NCBI GenBank assembly: GCA_037952775.1
Contig: JBANAY010000003.1
Span: 11,904,001-11,968,000 of the forward strand
Reading direction: 5' to 3'
DNA: 64,000 nucleotides
Source of the DNA: Clonostachys chloroleuca
Lineage: Eukaryota > Ascomycota > Sordariomycetes > Hypocreales > Bionectriaceae
The position numbers and the translations under genes are program-made. The notes beneath the pieces are model-generated. The model was not told where the DNA came from, ran no database searches, and worked only from the letters and a program-made list of their open reading frames with translations. The first letter of the stretch is position 1, and every line of letters starts with the position of its first letter. Positions 11,695-22,768 of the stretch are shown here, piece by piece.

Positions 11695-13699
11695 ATGTTT
11701 CGGCAAGCACTCCGCAGCTGCGTGAGGCCAGCAGGCTCGCTGGTTTCTCTCGCGCGTGCTCCCACCGGCCTCTCCGCCGTCACACGACAGAACCTGCGAC
11801 CAGTCTACCGCTCGGTTACCCCCTTGAAAAGCATCGCCAACACATACAGACTATACAGTGATGAGGCTGCCGCCGTACAAGAGGAGATCTCTCACCCCGC
11901 TCCCGTCCTCGATGTGGTCAATTTCAAGGATTTGACCCAGGTTGGTGTTCATGGCAGTCTGATCGATGCCATTGTTAAAGATATGGGCTACGAGTCAATG
12001 ACTCCCGTCCAGTCCAAGACTATCAATCCCGCTCTCAAGGGAACCGATATGTGAGTTTCCTCTTCAATACAGCGATATACTTGAAACAATTTCTGACTGA
12101 TGACTTAGTGTTGCGCAGGCCAAGACCGGCACAGGAAAAACCATCGCCTTCCTGCTTCCCATGCTGAATCGCATGATCAGTGAAGACCGAACCCTGGCAT
12201 CCCGAGGAGCCAGCCGTCGTGCACGATCAGATGATATTCGCGGCATTGTGCTCTCACCGACTCGAGAGCTTGCCGAGCAGATCGCTGTTGAGGCTCGTCG
12301 ATTGACACGCAACACAGGCCTAGTCATCCAGTCGGCTGTTGGTGGCACCAACAAGACTCAGATGCTGCGACAGACTCAGCGACAGGGATGCCATCTCCTT
12401 GTCGCCACTCCTGGCCGTCTGAACGATTTGCTTCAGGATCCTCGCTCTGGCATTGATGCACCCAATTTGGCTGCCCTGGTTCTGGATGAGGCTGACCGGA
12501 TGCTTGATGTGGGTTTTGAGCAGGAGCTCAACCAGATTATCCAACAGTTGCCAGATCCTTCGACCAAGGTCCGCCAGACTATGCTCGTATCTGCTACCAT
12601 TCCTGATGACGTTATTCGCCTTGCTCGTACTATGGTTCGTGCAGACGACTTTGAATTCGTACAGACTATTCCGGAAAACGAGTCTCTTACCCATGACAAG
12701 GTGCCCCAGCACGTTGTGCCTGTGTCTTCTTGGGCCAATGTGTTCCCTACTCTATTTGAGCTGCTTGACCGAGAAGCCGCCAAGGTTGCTGAGAACCCTG
12801 ACTTCCCTCCATTCAAGGCAATCGTCTACTTCAACACTACTTCCATGGTTGAACTTGCAGGAGAGGTCGCATTCAGCCGGAAGCGAGAAGGCTTGACCAA
12901 TGTCTCCTCCTTCAGCATCCAGTCTAAGCTCACGCAGGTCCAGCGCAGCCGAGCCGCCGAGATGTTCCGAAATGCTCGATCCGCTATTCTTCTGTCTTCT
13001 GATGTTACAGCTCGTGGCATGGACTTCCCTAACGTCACACACGTGATCCAGGTGGATACACCTCGCTCCCGAGAGGATTACATTCACCGTCTGGGCCGTA
13101 CCGGACGACAAGGCAAGGAAGGTGAGGGTTGGTTGCTTCTGCCCCCTCAGGGCGTTCAGTCAGCCCGCAAGATGCTTGCCGGTCTGCCTATCAAGCAGAA
13201 TGCGTCATTGGAGAGCGCTGAGGCTGATATTGAGGCTGGGGACCTGCCTCCTCTCCACCAGCAATTCCAGGATCTCACTCGGAGAGTTCCTCGAAGCATT
13301 CTGGGCAGCGCATACACTTCGCTTTTCGGAGCTTCAGGCCAGAAGCAAGAACTCGCTCGAGACTTGTATCACTGGGCCACCCGTGGCTGGGGATGGGCTC
13401 AGCCTCCTGGTGTCAGTGCGAAGTGGGCTCATCAAATGAACATTTCGGCCAGCCATTTGAACATTCAAGACAGGTCACAAAACTACTCTCGAGACCGGGG
13501 AGACCGAGGAGACCGTTTTTCTGGAAGCGACCAGGACGAGCCCTCCGATCCGTTCGAAGCGATGGGTCGCCAAGCCCGCTCTGACAGGCCTCCTACCTGG
13601 CGCGGTTCCCAAGGTGGTCGTGGCTATGGCCGTTCCGGCAGTTACGGCCGTAACGACGGTTATAGGCGTGACAGGAACTCGCAATCGTCTTCATGGTGA
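11695..13699 (+). CDS. MSS116: Mitochondrial DEAD-box RNA helicase, MSS116/CYT-19 type
   Basis: ATP-dependent RNA chaperone; yeast Mss116 and Neurospora CYT-19 help group I and II introns fold in mitochondria. Exons 11695-12050 and 12109-13699, 648 residues. The N-terminus is rich in Arg/Ser/Ala with few acids, fitting a mitochondrial targeting peptide. Motifs in order: Q motif near GYESMTPVQSK, Walker A AKTGTGKT, PTRELAEQ, VATPGRL, LDEADRML (DEAD), VSATI, then the second RecA domain with SSDVTARGMDFPNV and YIHRLGRTGRQGKEG. The tail, about the last 75 residues, is basic and Arg/Gly/Tyr/Asp-rich (DRGDRGDRF, GYGRSGSYGRN), like the RNA-tethering tail of Mss116. The upstream in-frame extension begins with a non-ATG codon, so ATG 11695 was chosen. 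Convergent with PEX7. Confidence 0.94.
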
Positions 13700-14206
13700 G
13701 GCGGGATACTCTCGAGAAGGGTGTGATGTAAGATAAAAATCAGCGGGAGGTATAATCCACACAAAAACTCACTGGCCCATGACGACCAAGAGAGGCGAGG
13801 ACAGAGAGGGGAAACATTCTACTCAGATGTCGCTGTATATATTCACCCATTGTGCTTGTGGCATTCTGACCCCGGCGGAAGGAATCATGTAACAATTTTG
13901 TACACTAGGTCGGCGAATGGGATTTGAGGCCTCTTTTAACGTGTCCATCAGGAACTCTCCAACATCATAGACTAATGAATACATCGAAATGTAACGATTT
14001 TCTTCACCTTGTTGAACTTCAGGCTCGTGGATTATGTCTACTGTGGAAAAAAAATCAACCTTCATCGCTTATTCCAGTCATACTTGAAATCCTTCAACGC
14101 CCTTCTTCTTAAGCCATCAAACTCCCACTGCATGATACCCAAGCTGGAACATTCTTGCATATGTTCTTCCGTTTCCTTTTCGTTCTCACTTGTTTACAGC
14201 TCTTCC
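13700..14206. other. Convergent 3' intergenic region
   Basis: 507 bp between the stops of two convergent genes. Only short open frames are present, so it most likely carries the two 3' untranslated ends. Confidence 0.5.
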
Positions 14207-15409
14207 TCATCTCCCAGCCATGAGCATGTTGGAATCCCATAACAGCACCCTCTCGTCCCAGCCGACCGAGGCGACCCAGCCACCCATCCCAAACAAGCAC
14301 CAGTCCACGCCCGTGGCGAACTCGGTATGCCTATTCATGACCCCCAGCTGCCTCCCGACCGACGGCCCGCCGCCCGGGTTCATCGTGGACTGCTGCATCG
14401 ACCCGTCGCTCCACAGGCGCACCGTCATGTCGTAGCTGGCACTGATGAGCACGTCGCTGGCGTGCGGGCTCCACGCCAGCTTCCGTACGGCGTAGTCGTG
14501 GCCCGGCATCACCGACAAGGGTCCCCCCGCGGGGTTGCGGATGTCGAAGGTGCGTATGACCCTGTCTACGCCGCCGGTGGCTATCACGGTGTCGCGGTAC
14601 TTGTTCCAGTCCTGGGTGAGGATCTCGGCGGGGGCGGTGGGCTGGACTGGGGCGCCGGGGAGCGTCGTCTGCGGCGGCGCGTGGACGGGAATGGAGGACA
14701 CGAGGTGGTATTTCGCCGAGGGGGGCGTGCGGAGGTCGTAGATGCGCAGGTGGGAGTCGGTTGAGGCGGCGGAGATGAGGGCGGGGTTGGAGGGGCAGAA
14801 GGAGGTGCTGTATGTGCAGTTGCCTATGGGGAGCGTCGTGATGGACTGGTTGCGTGTTGGCGACCACTAAAAATGATTGAAAAAAAAGTTAATATCAGAT
14901 CAGTTCATGAAACTTTGAGTAGTTGGTAGAGGGAAGCTGGGGCCGGAGCCTACGATTTTGACGGTCCCGTCCCATGAGCTCGAGACGAACGAGTCCTTGG
15001 TGACGGGGTTCCAGCACACGGCAAACGTCTCCCGCTTGTGTTCATGGAAGTTCATGACGGGGAAGTCGTTGACGCCGAGGTCGAACAGCTTGATCGAGCC
15101 ATCGCCGCAGGCTACGACCAGCTGGTTCTCGTTGATCTCTGACCATGCCAGGTCGTACAGAGCGTCGTTGGTGTCGAAACTAGCGGCCGATCAGTATCAG
15201 CCCCGTTGACGCCTGTTATAACTTGGATATGCATACGATTTTTCGACCTGGATGCCCTGCGCCGACAAGCCCAGCGCAAAGAGGCGGCCATTGCCCACGA
15301 TGCCGAAGTTGGCGGAGCTTGCGACGGCGATCCGCGAGTCGTAGTAGGGCGAGTACTTGACAGCATAAGGGTTGAAGCCTTGAGTGCGGAACTCAAGCAT
15401 TGAAGCCAT
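14207..15409 (-). CDS. PEX7: Peroxin 7, PTS2 import receptor (WD40)
   Basis: Cytosolic receptor that carries proteins with an N-terminal PTS2 signal to the peroxisome together with Pex20-type co-receptors. Exons on the minus strand: 15237-15409, 14954-15179 and 14207-14866, 352 residues, the usual Pex7 length. It starts MASMLEFRTQGFNPYAVKYS, the conserved Pex7 opening. A series of WD40 repeats is visible: ACGDGSIKLFDL, SSSWDGTVKIWS, SAASTDSHLRIYDL, ATGGVDRVIRTFDI, SASYDMTVRLW and a last ASVGWDERVLLWD. Both introns have canonical ends and keep phase. Exon 3 is very GC-rich, which creates a long chance open frame on the opposite strand. It shares a 453-bp divergent promoter with the AlkB-like gene. 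Confidence 0.95.
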
Positions 15410-15862
15410 TTTGGCGGGATATTGGTACAGTACACGCGCGCATTGAGGATATGTCTACGTGGAGAGGCCGTCTGCGACAAGCATTTCGAACTCTGTGGTG
15501 TTTTATTCAATCACGAGTGGTAGGAGCTTGATGTGCCTCGGCAAAAGGCCCGACGTCACACGTCCCCGTAGGTTGTTACGGATATTAAGTTATTCAATGG
15601 CATAATTCTGTTTATGCTTTGGTCTGGGCACTTATGCACCTAAAGAGACTTCAATCCAATTGGTCTCAGTCATGTGACCTCGCGTCAATATCGTGCGCCC
15701 TCTAAATGACATCTTCGCCACGAAACTCTCAAAGTATCAAAAGAGCGTGGGGCTAGTCGTTGAATTTCCCCCAGGGAGGTTCATCAGCTGTCGCACTATG
15801 CTGGTTGTCGCCATCTACAGCCCGGGTTTGATGTCGATCCATCACAATCCACGCGTTAAAGA
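15410..15862. promoter_or_regulatory. Divergent promoter of PEX7 and the AlkB-like gene
   Basis: 453 bp between two divergent starts. A GACGTCA word (CRE/ATF-like) is seen near 15552. No gene is visible. Regulation is inferred only from position. Confidence 0.35.
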
Positions 15863-17229
15863 ATGAAGGCGTTCTTGGAGCGCGCAAAACGCAAACGGAC
15901 CCCTGAGCCGGACGAGGATTTCGAGGATGGTGACGAGCCCACGGAGGTCAAGCTGGCGATGCTGGCATCTCTGCATCCTGGATTAGAACAGGAAGTTCTC
16001 CTGGATGTTCTTCTCGCCCATGACGGGTCCGTATCTGCTGCCACATCCTCTCTTCGCGGCCAGAACCAGCACGGGAGAAAGAAAAGCGCCGGTGTCGTAG
16101 GCTACCAGCAGTCCATGACACAATTTGCAGTCTCTAACAGTGGATCAAGTCCTACGAAAAAGAAAATCAAGGCTAAAAGAGGGAGTACCCTCCATTTGTA
16201 CGATCCTGAAGATGTGGCGGAACATACCCCCTGCACAATCGTGCATAACTTCTTACCTCAAGACCTGGCCAACGATCTCCTAAAAGAGCTCCTTAAAGAG
16301 GCCGAGACATTTGAAAAGCAGACTTTCAAGCTGTTTGACAACGTTGTATCAAGTCCTCACACGACTAGCTTTTTTGTCGAGAGTTACGACGAAATTCAGA
16401 GTCAAAAAACCGAATATCATTACAATGGAGCCCGCTTAACTGTGAGATTCTACCTTTTCTTCTAAGCAATCATACTGGGTATGTAATTGATTGTAACTGA
16501 TGCAATTTTTTTTCTTTCTCCATACAGGATGTCCGGAAAATCACTCCAGGGCTCATCAGAGCGAAGCCCCTTGTCCAAGAGGCAGTGAACAAAGAAGTCC
16601 AGCATCGCATTGCAACCCGGTATCCCGGGGGCAAGAAACTGAAATACCAACCACCTCACCCTTGGGTCCCGAATTCAGCATTTGTCAACTGCTACGACGG
16701 GCCGCAAGAGAGTGTTGGTTGGCACTCAGACCAGCTGACGTATCTGGGCCCCAGGGCTATCATAGGCTCCCTCTCTCTCGGCGTCGCACGCGAGTTCCGT
16801 GTCCGCCGCGTCGTACCCAAAGATGACGAGAAGTCGGCTGAGGATCCTGACGCCGAGGGTCAGATATCCATCCATCTGCCCCATAACTCGCTGCTGGTGA
16901 TGCACGCCGAAATGCAAGAGGAATGGAAGCATTCCGTGGCGCCGTCACTGTCCATCGATCCGCATCCCATCTCGGGAAACAAACGGATCAACGTCACGTA
17001 CCGCGATTACCGGGCGAATATGCATCCCCGGCACACGCCCAAGTGTCCCTGCAAGGTTCAGTGTATCCTACGAGTGGTCCAAAGGAAGAAGGAGAACTTT
17101 GGAAAGTACTTTTGGATGTGCTATGCCGGTAACGTGCCTGGGAAGGCTGGATGCAGCTTCTTCCAGTGGGCGGAATTCGATGATGATGGAAGGCCAAAGC
17201 CTTTTTCGAAACCCGCACACTCAAGATAG
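15863..17229 (+). CDS. CUE - AlkB dioxygenase - GRF zinc finger protein
   Basis: Fe(II)/2-oxoglutarate dioxygenase of the AlkB family, expected to remove alkyl groups from DNA or RNA bases. Exons 15863-16441 and 16528-17229, 426 residues. About residues 24-68 look like a CUE ubiquitin-binding helix bundle (KLAMLASLHPGLEQEVLLDV). The dioxygenase core holds the iron ligands His259 and Asp261 (WHSDQ) and His328 (WKHS), and the 2OG motif RxNxTxR at Arg346-Asn348-Thr350-Arg352. The C-terminal ~55 residues form a GRF-type zinc finger (CPCKVQC, then GKYFWMC, then GCSFFQW), a single-strand nucleic-acid binding module found in repair proteins. The order of domains suggests recruitment to ubiquitinated or single-stranded repair sites; that is inference. 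It resembles ALKBH2/3 more than other AlkB groups. Confidence 0.9.
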
Positions 17230-18057
17230 TTGGATAGGCTCGGCCAGTATCAGCGTTGGAGATTGACCATCTCAATATGAAGAGAGCACCTTTGCCTGTT
17301 GCGAAACCAATTGTCGGCAATTCAACTTGGTGCATTCAGTACTATTGACTGGCTTAGCGACGAGTGCAAAGAAAACAATGCGGCCCAGTGGTAAGGATGG
17401 TCAATGTTAGCTGAAAGCCCCGACTCACAACTCACTCTTTCCGTTGACTTGCTTGTACCTACCATTACCCAGGTACTCTTCATATTGTGACCCAGCCGCA
17501 CAAGCTCTTGATGCTCCATCACGAGACACTTCGTGTAAGCTTCTTGAGCCTCTCATTCATTCAGTGAGCTAGGTGCCAGCCTAGATGAGCTCTAACTCTT
17601 TCGATCTTTATCCTTGAAGGAAATAATTTCCCAGAAAGGCGGGACAGCTGAAGACTGCGTTTTCTGTTATTGCATGATTTCATATTGAATTCAATCAAGG
17701 TTGATGGCGTTGCATAATGACTGTCTCGTTGATACACTAATCCCACGATTGGCTTGCATCAAATTGGGCAAGGTGAGGGGCTGATTGCAGCCACTTTTTC
17801 CAACCTTCAATCTCATCTCTTATCCACATACAAACAACATCAGCCAGGTCTACCTAGATTACGGTAACTCCAACTGGCCCTATTTTTCATTTCGCTTTTC
17901 CCTTCAATTAGTCATAAGAGAGAAAAACCACAGGATTTTGCCGTCGATTCTACCCTTACCTTGTTGTTTTGTCATACAATCCATCAAGGACAATACACGT
18001 TATCCAGAGGTCGTCAAATCTCAGGAACTATACTCATTCAACTCGGATCCCTGCGCC
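17230..18057. other. Intergenic and 5' leader of RIB7
   Basis: 828 bp. The frame used by RIB7 is open upstream from 17785, but the first conserved RIB7 residues follow the ATG at 18058, so the upstream part is read as leader. Nothing else recognised. Confidence 0.45.
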
Positions 18058-18862
18058 ATGTCGGAAGCCCTCGAGTTCGCTTCGACCTCGGCAGCTCTTC
18101 TTGAGCCATACCTGCCCCCAGTGTCTTCTCAATCAACAGCCGCGAAACCCTTTGTCACTCTTACATTTGCAACCTCATTGGACTCCTCACTATCTCTCGC
18201 TCCGGGCGTACGCACCCGTTTGTCTGGCCCGGGATCCAAAGCCATGACTCACTATCTTCGCTCGCGGCACTCGGCTATTCTGGTTGGCATCAACACCATG
18301 CTGGCCGACGACCCGGGACTCAACTGCCGGATTGCTGGAGCGTCATCCCAGCCTCGACCGATCATCATTGATCCGCGGCTGCGTTGGGTGCCGAAGCGTT
18401 CCGACAAGGTTCTGCAAATCTGCCGAGCCGGTCAAGGTCTGGCCCCAATTGTCTTGACGGGATTGCAACTCGAAGAGTGGCCAAAGGACAGCATCTCGAT
18501 TCTTACTGAACATGGCGGGAAGTTCATCTACGTGGAGCCAAAGAAGACCGCATCTGGTGGACGAGGCCGCTTTGACTGGCACAATATCCTGGACGTGCTC
18601 TCCCGGGAAGGGCTATCAAGCCTAATGGTTGAGGGGGGCTCAGATCATAAACTCTCTTCTAGATAGCCAGTACCACTCACTGGTAGACTCTGTAATCGTC
18701 ACGATAGCGCCCACATGGCTCGGAGAGGGAGGCGTTGTGGTCTCGCCTGCCAGAGTTCATGACGAGCAAGGCGTGCCTATCCCAGCCGCAAGGCTCTCAG
18801 ACGTGAAATGGCATCCCTTTGGAGAAGACGTGGTTCTCTGCGGCAGACTATACAAAAAATGA
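18058..18862 (+). CDS. RIB7: RIB7, diamino-ribosylamino-pyrimidinone phosphate reductase (one frame break)
   Basis: NAD(P)H-dependent reductase of fungal riboflavin synthesis; it reduces the ribosyl side chain of 2,5-diamino-6-ribosylamino-4(3H)-pyrimidinone 5'-phosphate before deamination. About 268 residues if the frame is restored. Typical features: PFVTLTFATSLDSSLSLAPG at the start of the fold, then HYLRSRHSAILVGINTMLADDPGLNCR, then PRPIIIDPRLR, and near the end VEGG followed after the break by AQIINSLLDSQ and IAPTWLGEGG. The frame changes at a run of six G (18633-18638) in the conserved EGGA codons; eight G would give EGGA in frame, five would give EGA. Because the gene is needed for riboflavin and both halves are conserved, a homopolymer error is more likely than a pseudogene. 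TGA at 18860-18862. Confidence 0.9.
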
Positions 18863-19173
18863 AGAACTATTACCACCTCCAATTTATATAGCTTGGCTCA
18901 ATAACTACCTATCTAGGAACGGGGTTCGATTTCTTGGCCTCGTTGAAGGTGCCCCACAGGGCGAGTCTGATCCGATCTCCAAACATGTGTGGGCACGCAA
19001 ACTTGCCTTGCCTGTCAGTGAGAATGCCAATTCCCAATTTTGCGTAACATCACGTTCGTCGATCTTTCGATATTTTGCCTGATTCAATCCCAGGCTTCGC
19101 CTCACAGTCCGTCCATACCACCCACCCGCACACACACAGAGCATAAGAGGCCACCCGTCCTACGTCACTCGCC
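18863..19173. other. Short intergenic spacer
   Basis: 311 bp between RIB7 and the ribokinase gene, both on the plus strand. No supported open frame; a CA-rich stretch lies near 19120-19145. Confidence 0.4.
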
Positions 19174-20124
19174 ATGGCGCCCCGCATCACCATCCTCGGG
19201 TCCCTCAACATCGACCTGGTCTCTTACGTCCCTCACCACCCTCTCCCCGGCGAGACCCTGACCTCCAATGGATTCAACTCCTCCCCCGGCGGCAAGGGCG
19301 CCAACCAGGCCGTCGCCTGCGCCAAGCTCTCCCGCACATCCTCCCTCTCCGGCGCCACCGCCGACGTCTACATGATCGGCGCCGTGGGCAGCGACGCATT
19401 CGGCACCGTCCTCCGCGACAGCCTTCAGTCCTACGGCGTCGACGTCTCCGCCGTGGCCGTCCGGGACGCCAGCAAGACGGGCGTCGCCGTCATCGTCGTC
19501 GACGAGCCCTCGGGCCAGAACCGCATCATCTTCTCCCCGGAGGCCAACTACTCCCTCCTCCCGGAACACTTCGCCCAGCTCCCCGCGCCCCTCCCCGACC
19601 TCCTCATCATGCAGCTCGAGATCCCCTTCGACACCGTCATGCAGGCCCTCAAGGCCGCGAAGGCCGCCGGAGTGCCCGTACTCCTCAACCCCGCCCCCGC
19701 CCAGGTCCTCCCCGCCGAGGCCTACGATGGGCTCGCCCACCTCGTCGTCAACGAGACCGAGGCCGCCCTCCTCTCCGGCAAGCCCGAGTCCGAGCTCGAG
19801 TCCCCCGAAGGCCTGCAGCGCGTCGGCCAGCTCTTCCTCGACAAGGGCGTCCAGAACGTCATCATCACCCTCGGCGGCCGCGGCGTCTACTACGTCAACA
19901 GCGCCGGCCAGGGCGCCCTCGTACAGGCCGAGAAGACGGTCGTGGTGGACACCACCGCGGCCGGCGATACCTTCGTCGGATCGTACGCTCTCGCCGTCGT
20001 GGGCGCAACCGGCACGCCCTTTGACATTGACGCTGCCATCAGAGCTGCCAATAAGGCTTCAGCAAAGACAGTAGCGCGGAAAGGCGCTCAAGTCTCTATC
20101 CCATGGAAGGATGAGCTGGAGTGA
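19174..20124 (+). CDS. RBK1: Ribokinase, PfkB family
   Basis: Phosphorylates D-ribose to ribose 5-phosphate using ATP, feeding the pentose phosphate pathway and nucleotide synthesis. Single exon, 316 residues, the family's usual size. It starts with the ribokinase motif ITILGSLNIDLVSYVPHHP and the sugar-binding SPGGKGANQAVACAKL. The second PfkB signature DTTAAGDTFVGSYA holds the catalytic base Asp265. The 5' three quarters use almost only C- or G-ending codons, and the bias relaxes after about 20000. This bias also creates a 191-codon chance frame on the opposite strand. RIB7 lies just upstream on the same strand. The start has no in-frame alternative nearby. Confidence 0.95.
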   Translation: MAPRITILGSLNIDLVSYVPHHPLPGETLTSNGFNSSPGGKGANQAVACAKLSRTSSLSGATADVYMIGAVGSDAFGTVLRDSLQSYGVDVSAVAVRDASKTGVAVIVVDEPSGQNRIIFSPEANYSLLPEHFAQLPAPLPDLLIMQLEIPFDTVMQALKAAKAAGVPVLLNPAPAQVLPAEAYDGLAHLVVNETEAALLSGKPESELESPEGLQRVGQLFLDKGVQNVIITLGGRGVYYVNSAGQGALVQAEKTVVVDTTAAGDTFVGSYALAVVGATGTPFDIDAAIRAANKASAKTVARKGAQVSIPWKDELE

Positions 20125-20378
20125 GAAATGTCCATCATGGAGGGAGGGAATGGGAGAAAAGATAGATCTAAAAGAAATGAGATTCAAAATCCTACACAAG
20201 GCCAAATAGTAAATAAAAAGAAAAAAAAATTGAACCAAAGACAATAATACCATTAATTTGCTACCATGTACAATAATCAAACGAATGAGTTGATCTTATA
20301 CACGATACTCAGAAGATATTCTGCTAACTATCATTCTTTTCCAAGTGGTGGCCAGCCCTGAAATGTGGTTATCCAACA

Positions 20379-22263
20379 CTAGAACCAGCTCGCCCACGCC
20401 CATCTTCCGGTGTCTTTCTTCCCTTTGCCTTTGGCTGTGGTTGGCATTGGCTTTGCCCCCTTTTCCCTTCTATCGTAACTATCTGAGATGAGATCTGTCA
20501 GGTCTGGAAAGAGGCTTTTCAGTCCATCCCTCCCGAATGAATCTCTATTCCGTAAAAAGGTCTCGCTGCCCCCAGACGAGCCAACATCACTTCCACAACT
20601 TCTGCTCTTCGGCGATCCGGATCCTTTACTAGATTCCTGCCTATAGCTCTGTCCTGAATCTGCGGAACAACTGCTGCTCGGTGAATTGCGAGACACCTCC
20701 GAATCTTGATTCTCGATATCACATTCAAGGATCCATTTCTTTTGCAAGCTCGCTTGCCTTACTGGAACCACTGGTAACTTCTGATCAGCCGAGGGTAAGC
20801 CAGGTTTGCAAGGCAGGATCCTTTCCAAGGACAAGGGTGAACTGGATCTGGCGGCCTTTCTTGGGCATGACCTTGTAGCTAGCATTTTCCCCATTGCTTC
20901 GCTTGCTTTGCTGCCACCCCAGTGCCTTTTGACCAGTTGAAACAAGGGATTGGACGAAGGCGCAGGCCTTGGTGACCACGGAGACGAGATCATTTGACGC
21001 TTCAGACTAGCTGTGGCCACTGTCTCCAATCGACTGTGCATGCTGGATATGCCAGTTCCGCTTCCATCGCAAGCAGACTCTGGAAAGACCGAGTGCGCAT
21101 ACGACACCTTGACGTGCATATAATTAAATTGTGAGCTCCCCAACTGGATTTCGAGGTCCTCGATCAACTCTTCAGACTTCTGCCGAACGTGCCCCTGGGC
21201 TGGTCTCTGCAGACACTTTTGATCCGCCTCGATCCGAATCTCAGCTAACAGCAAGATGCTGGATCCTGCATAAATCGTACTTGGACTGTTACAATCGGTT
21301 CAGGTTGCCCATCGGAAAAGAAAACTTACGTTGGGAAAGTCTGTTCGCGCAAAACCTGGACCACAGTCGTCCGGGCAGCGGGCAACACCTCGACAGACAA
21401 GTCGTATAAACAACCAAACTCAAAGAAACGGTCTATCAAGCAATTGGATTAGGCAATCAAGCTTCGCTGACATGAATTGAAAGCACAAACCTACCCAGTT
21501 CATGCTCGATAAATGTCCCCGTCACCACTCCGGTTCGGTCGCAGGCTGCCACTTTGGAGGAGAGTGTAGACAGTCTTCCCGAAACCTCTATGGCTGCCCA
21601 TATCGTTCTCTGGCAGTCTGGCAGAGTATTAGCTTCTGCTGTCACAACCACGTGCGGGCAAAGTGTGCATGATCTATTTTGAAGGCGGTCGAGAGGATAA
21701 ATAGAGGTGGGCGACGGCAGCCTTGAACTCTGATGGATATCCTGCGAACATGCCGACGTAGGGCTTTCAATAGACTGGTCATCCGCTTGAACCGCGTTCA
21801 ACGTCTCGAGTTTCAGTTCTGGCGAGCAAGAAGAAGCAGACGGCACGCGTGCACACTGCATCCTCAGCCCGAGATGGCTCCGGATCGATGGGCGAGGCTG
21901 GCGTGTCTTTCGCACGTTCAAGGTCTGGGAACCAAGCATCCCTCCTTTGCAAACCATCCCATCTTCCCAGTGGTATTTACCAGAAAGAAGATCACCCTTA
22001 GGTGGATTGGCAACAGCATGGGGGGTGTTCTCCAAGGTAAATCCGCCGTGGTGCCTCTCGCGCTTCCGCTTCATTATCGTCAGGCATCCGTCGTCGCCAT
22101 CGCAATCTTGCATGCTTGCGTTTGATCTGAGACTGAGACTTCTAGGGCTGTAGAACGAGTCTTCGCTGCTAAATCGCTTCACAATTCGCAGAGGGCTAGG
22201 CTTCCCGGACCGCTCTCGTTTCTTGTGTTGCTCCAAGTATGAATCCGGCGTGCTCGACGCCAT
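20379..22263 (-). CDS. Conserved-looking fungal protein of unknown function
   Basis: Not assigned to a family. Exons on the minus strand: 21495-22263, 21330-21432 and 20379-21258, giving 583 residues with canonical splice ends and matched phases. The first ~170 residues are disordered and Ser/Arg/Lys-rich (MASSTPDSYLEQHKKRERSG). A compact folded part, about residues 185-335, runs across both introns and looks beta-rich: SCTLCPHVVVTAEANTLP, then TIWAAIEVSG, then FGCLYDLSVEVLPAARTTVV, then ILLLAEIRIE, then ELIEDLEIQLGSSQFNYMHV. The C-terminal ~220 residues are again Ser/Lys-rich, with basic patches that could be nuclear signals. The second acceptor was chosen because it alone keeps the frame open. 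Tandem with the E2-like gene upstream. Confidence 0.75.
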
Positions 22264-22768
22264 GGCTGCTGGTACGCCGATTTGCCACTTGCAGTATGAT
22301 TGATGTATTTCAGGTGTCGCAACTCAGCTTCAAGGCAATAAATTTGCAGTCTTTCGAAACTCTTCCAGATGCAGGCCACCAATTAGTAGATAATGATGGA
22401 AAATATAGCAGGGCTAATTAGCATAATAGTGAGATGGCAGGAAAAGAAATATATCTGCTTCGCCCATTCTGCGTACTTTCAATTTCAGTGGTATGCATAT
22501 CATACATTATTTTGACAGAGATGAGGAAGTGGCAGATGAGAACAAGATGACAGTCACACAAGATCAAAAGGGAAAGAGCCAGGTTGAAAGTCAAGGAATG
22601 ATATATGGGTATCAACATGCTTCTAATGGAAAACAAGCGTGCAGAGAGTTTAGGCATGTTCCTGCCAAGAGCAACAGCGACGGGGGGGTTCATTGAACAC
22701 CTCAGTACCGTAACTTCCTGATCTCGGCCAGATGAATGGACAAGACTATTGATCTCATGGGAGAAACA
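22264..22768. other. Intergenic region between two minus-strand genes
   Basis: 505 bp that should contain the 3' end of the E2-like gene and the promoter of the preceding one. Fairly AT-rich (about 22380-22560). No gene seen. Confidence 0.45.

Noticed and set aside
14327..14867. Long open frames in other frames, on both strands, over PEX7 exon 3
   Set aside because: Chance frames from GC-rich coding sequence; PEX7 WD40 repeats are clear in the called frame.
19165..19740. 191-codon minus-strand open frame
   Set aside because: Gly/Val/Asp-rich mirror of the high-GC3 ribokinase gene.
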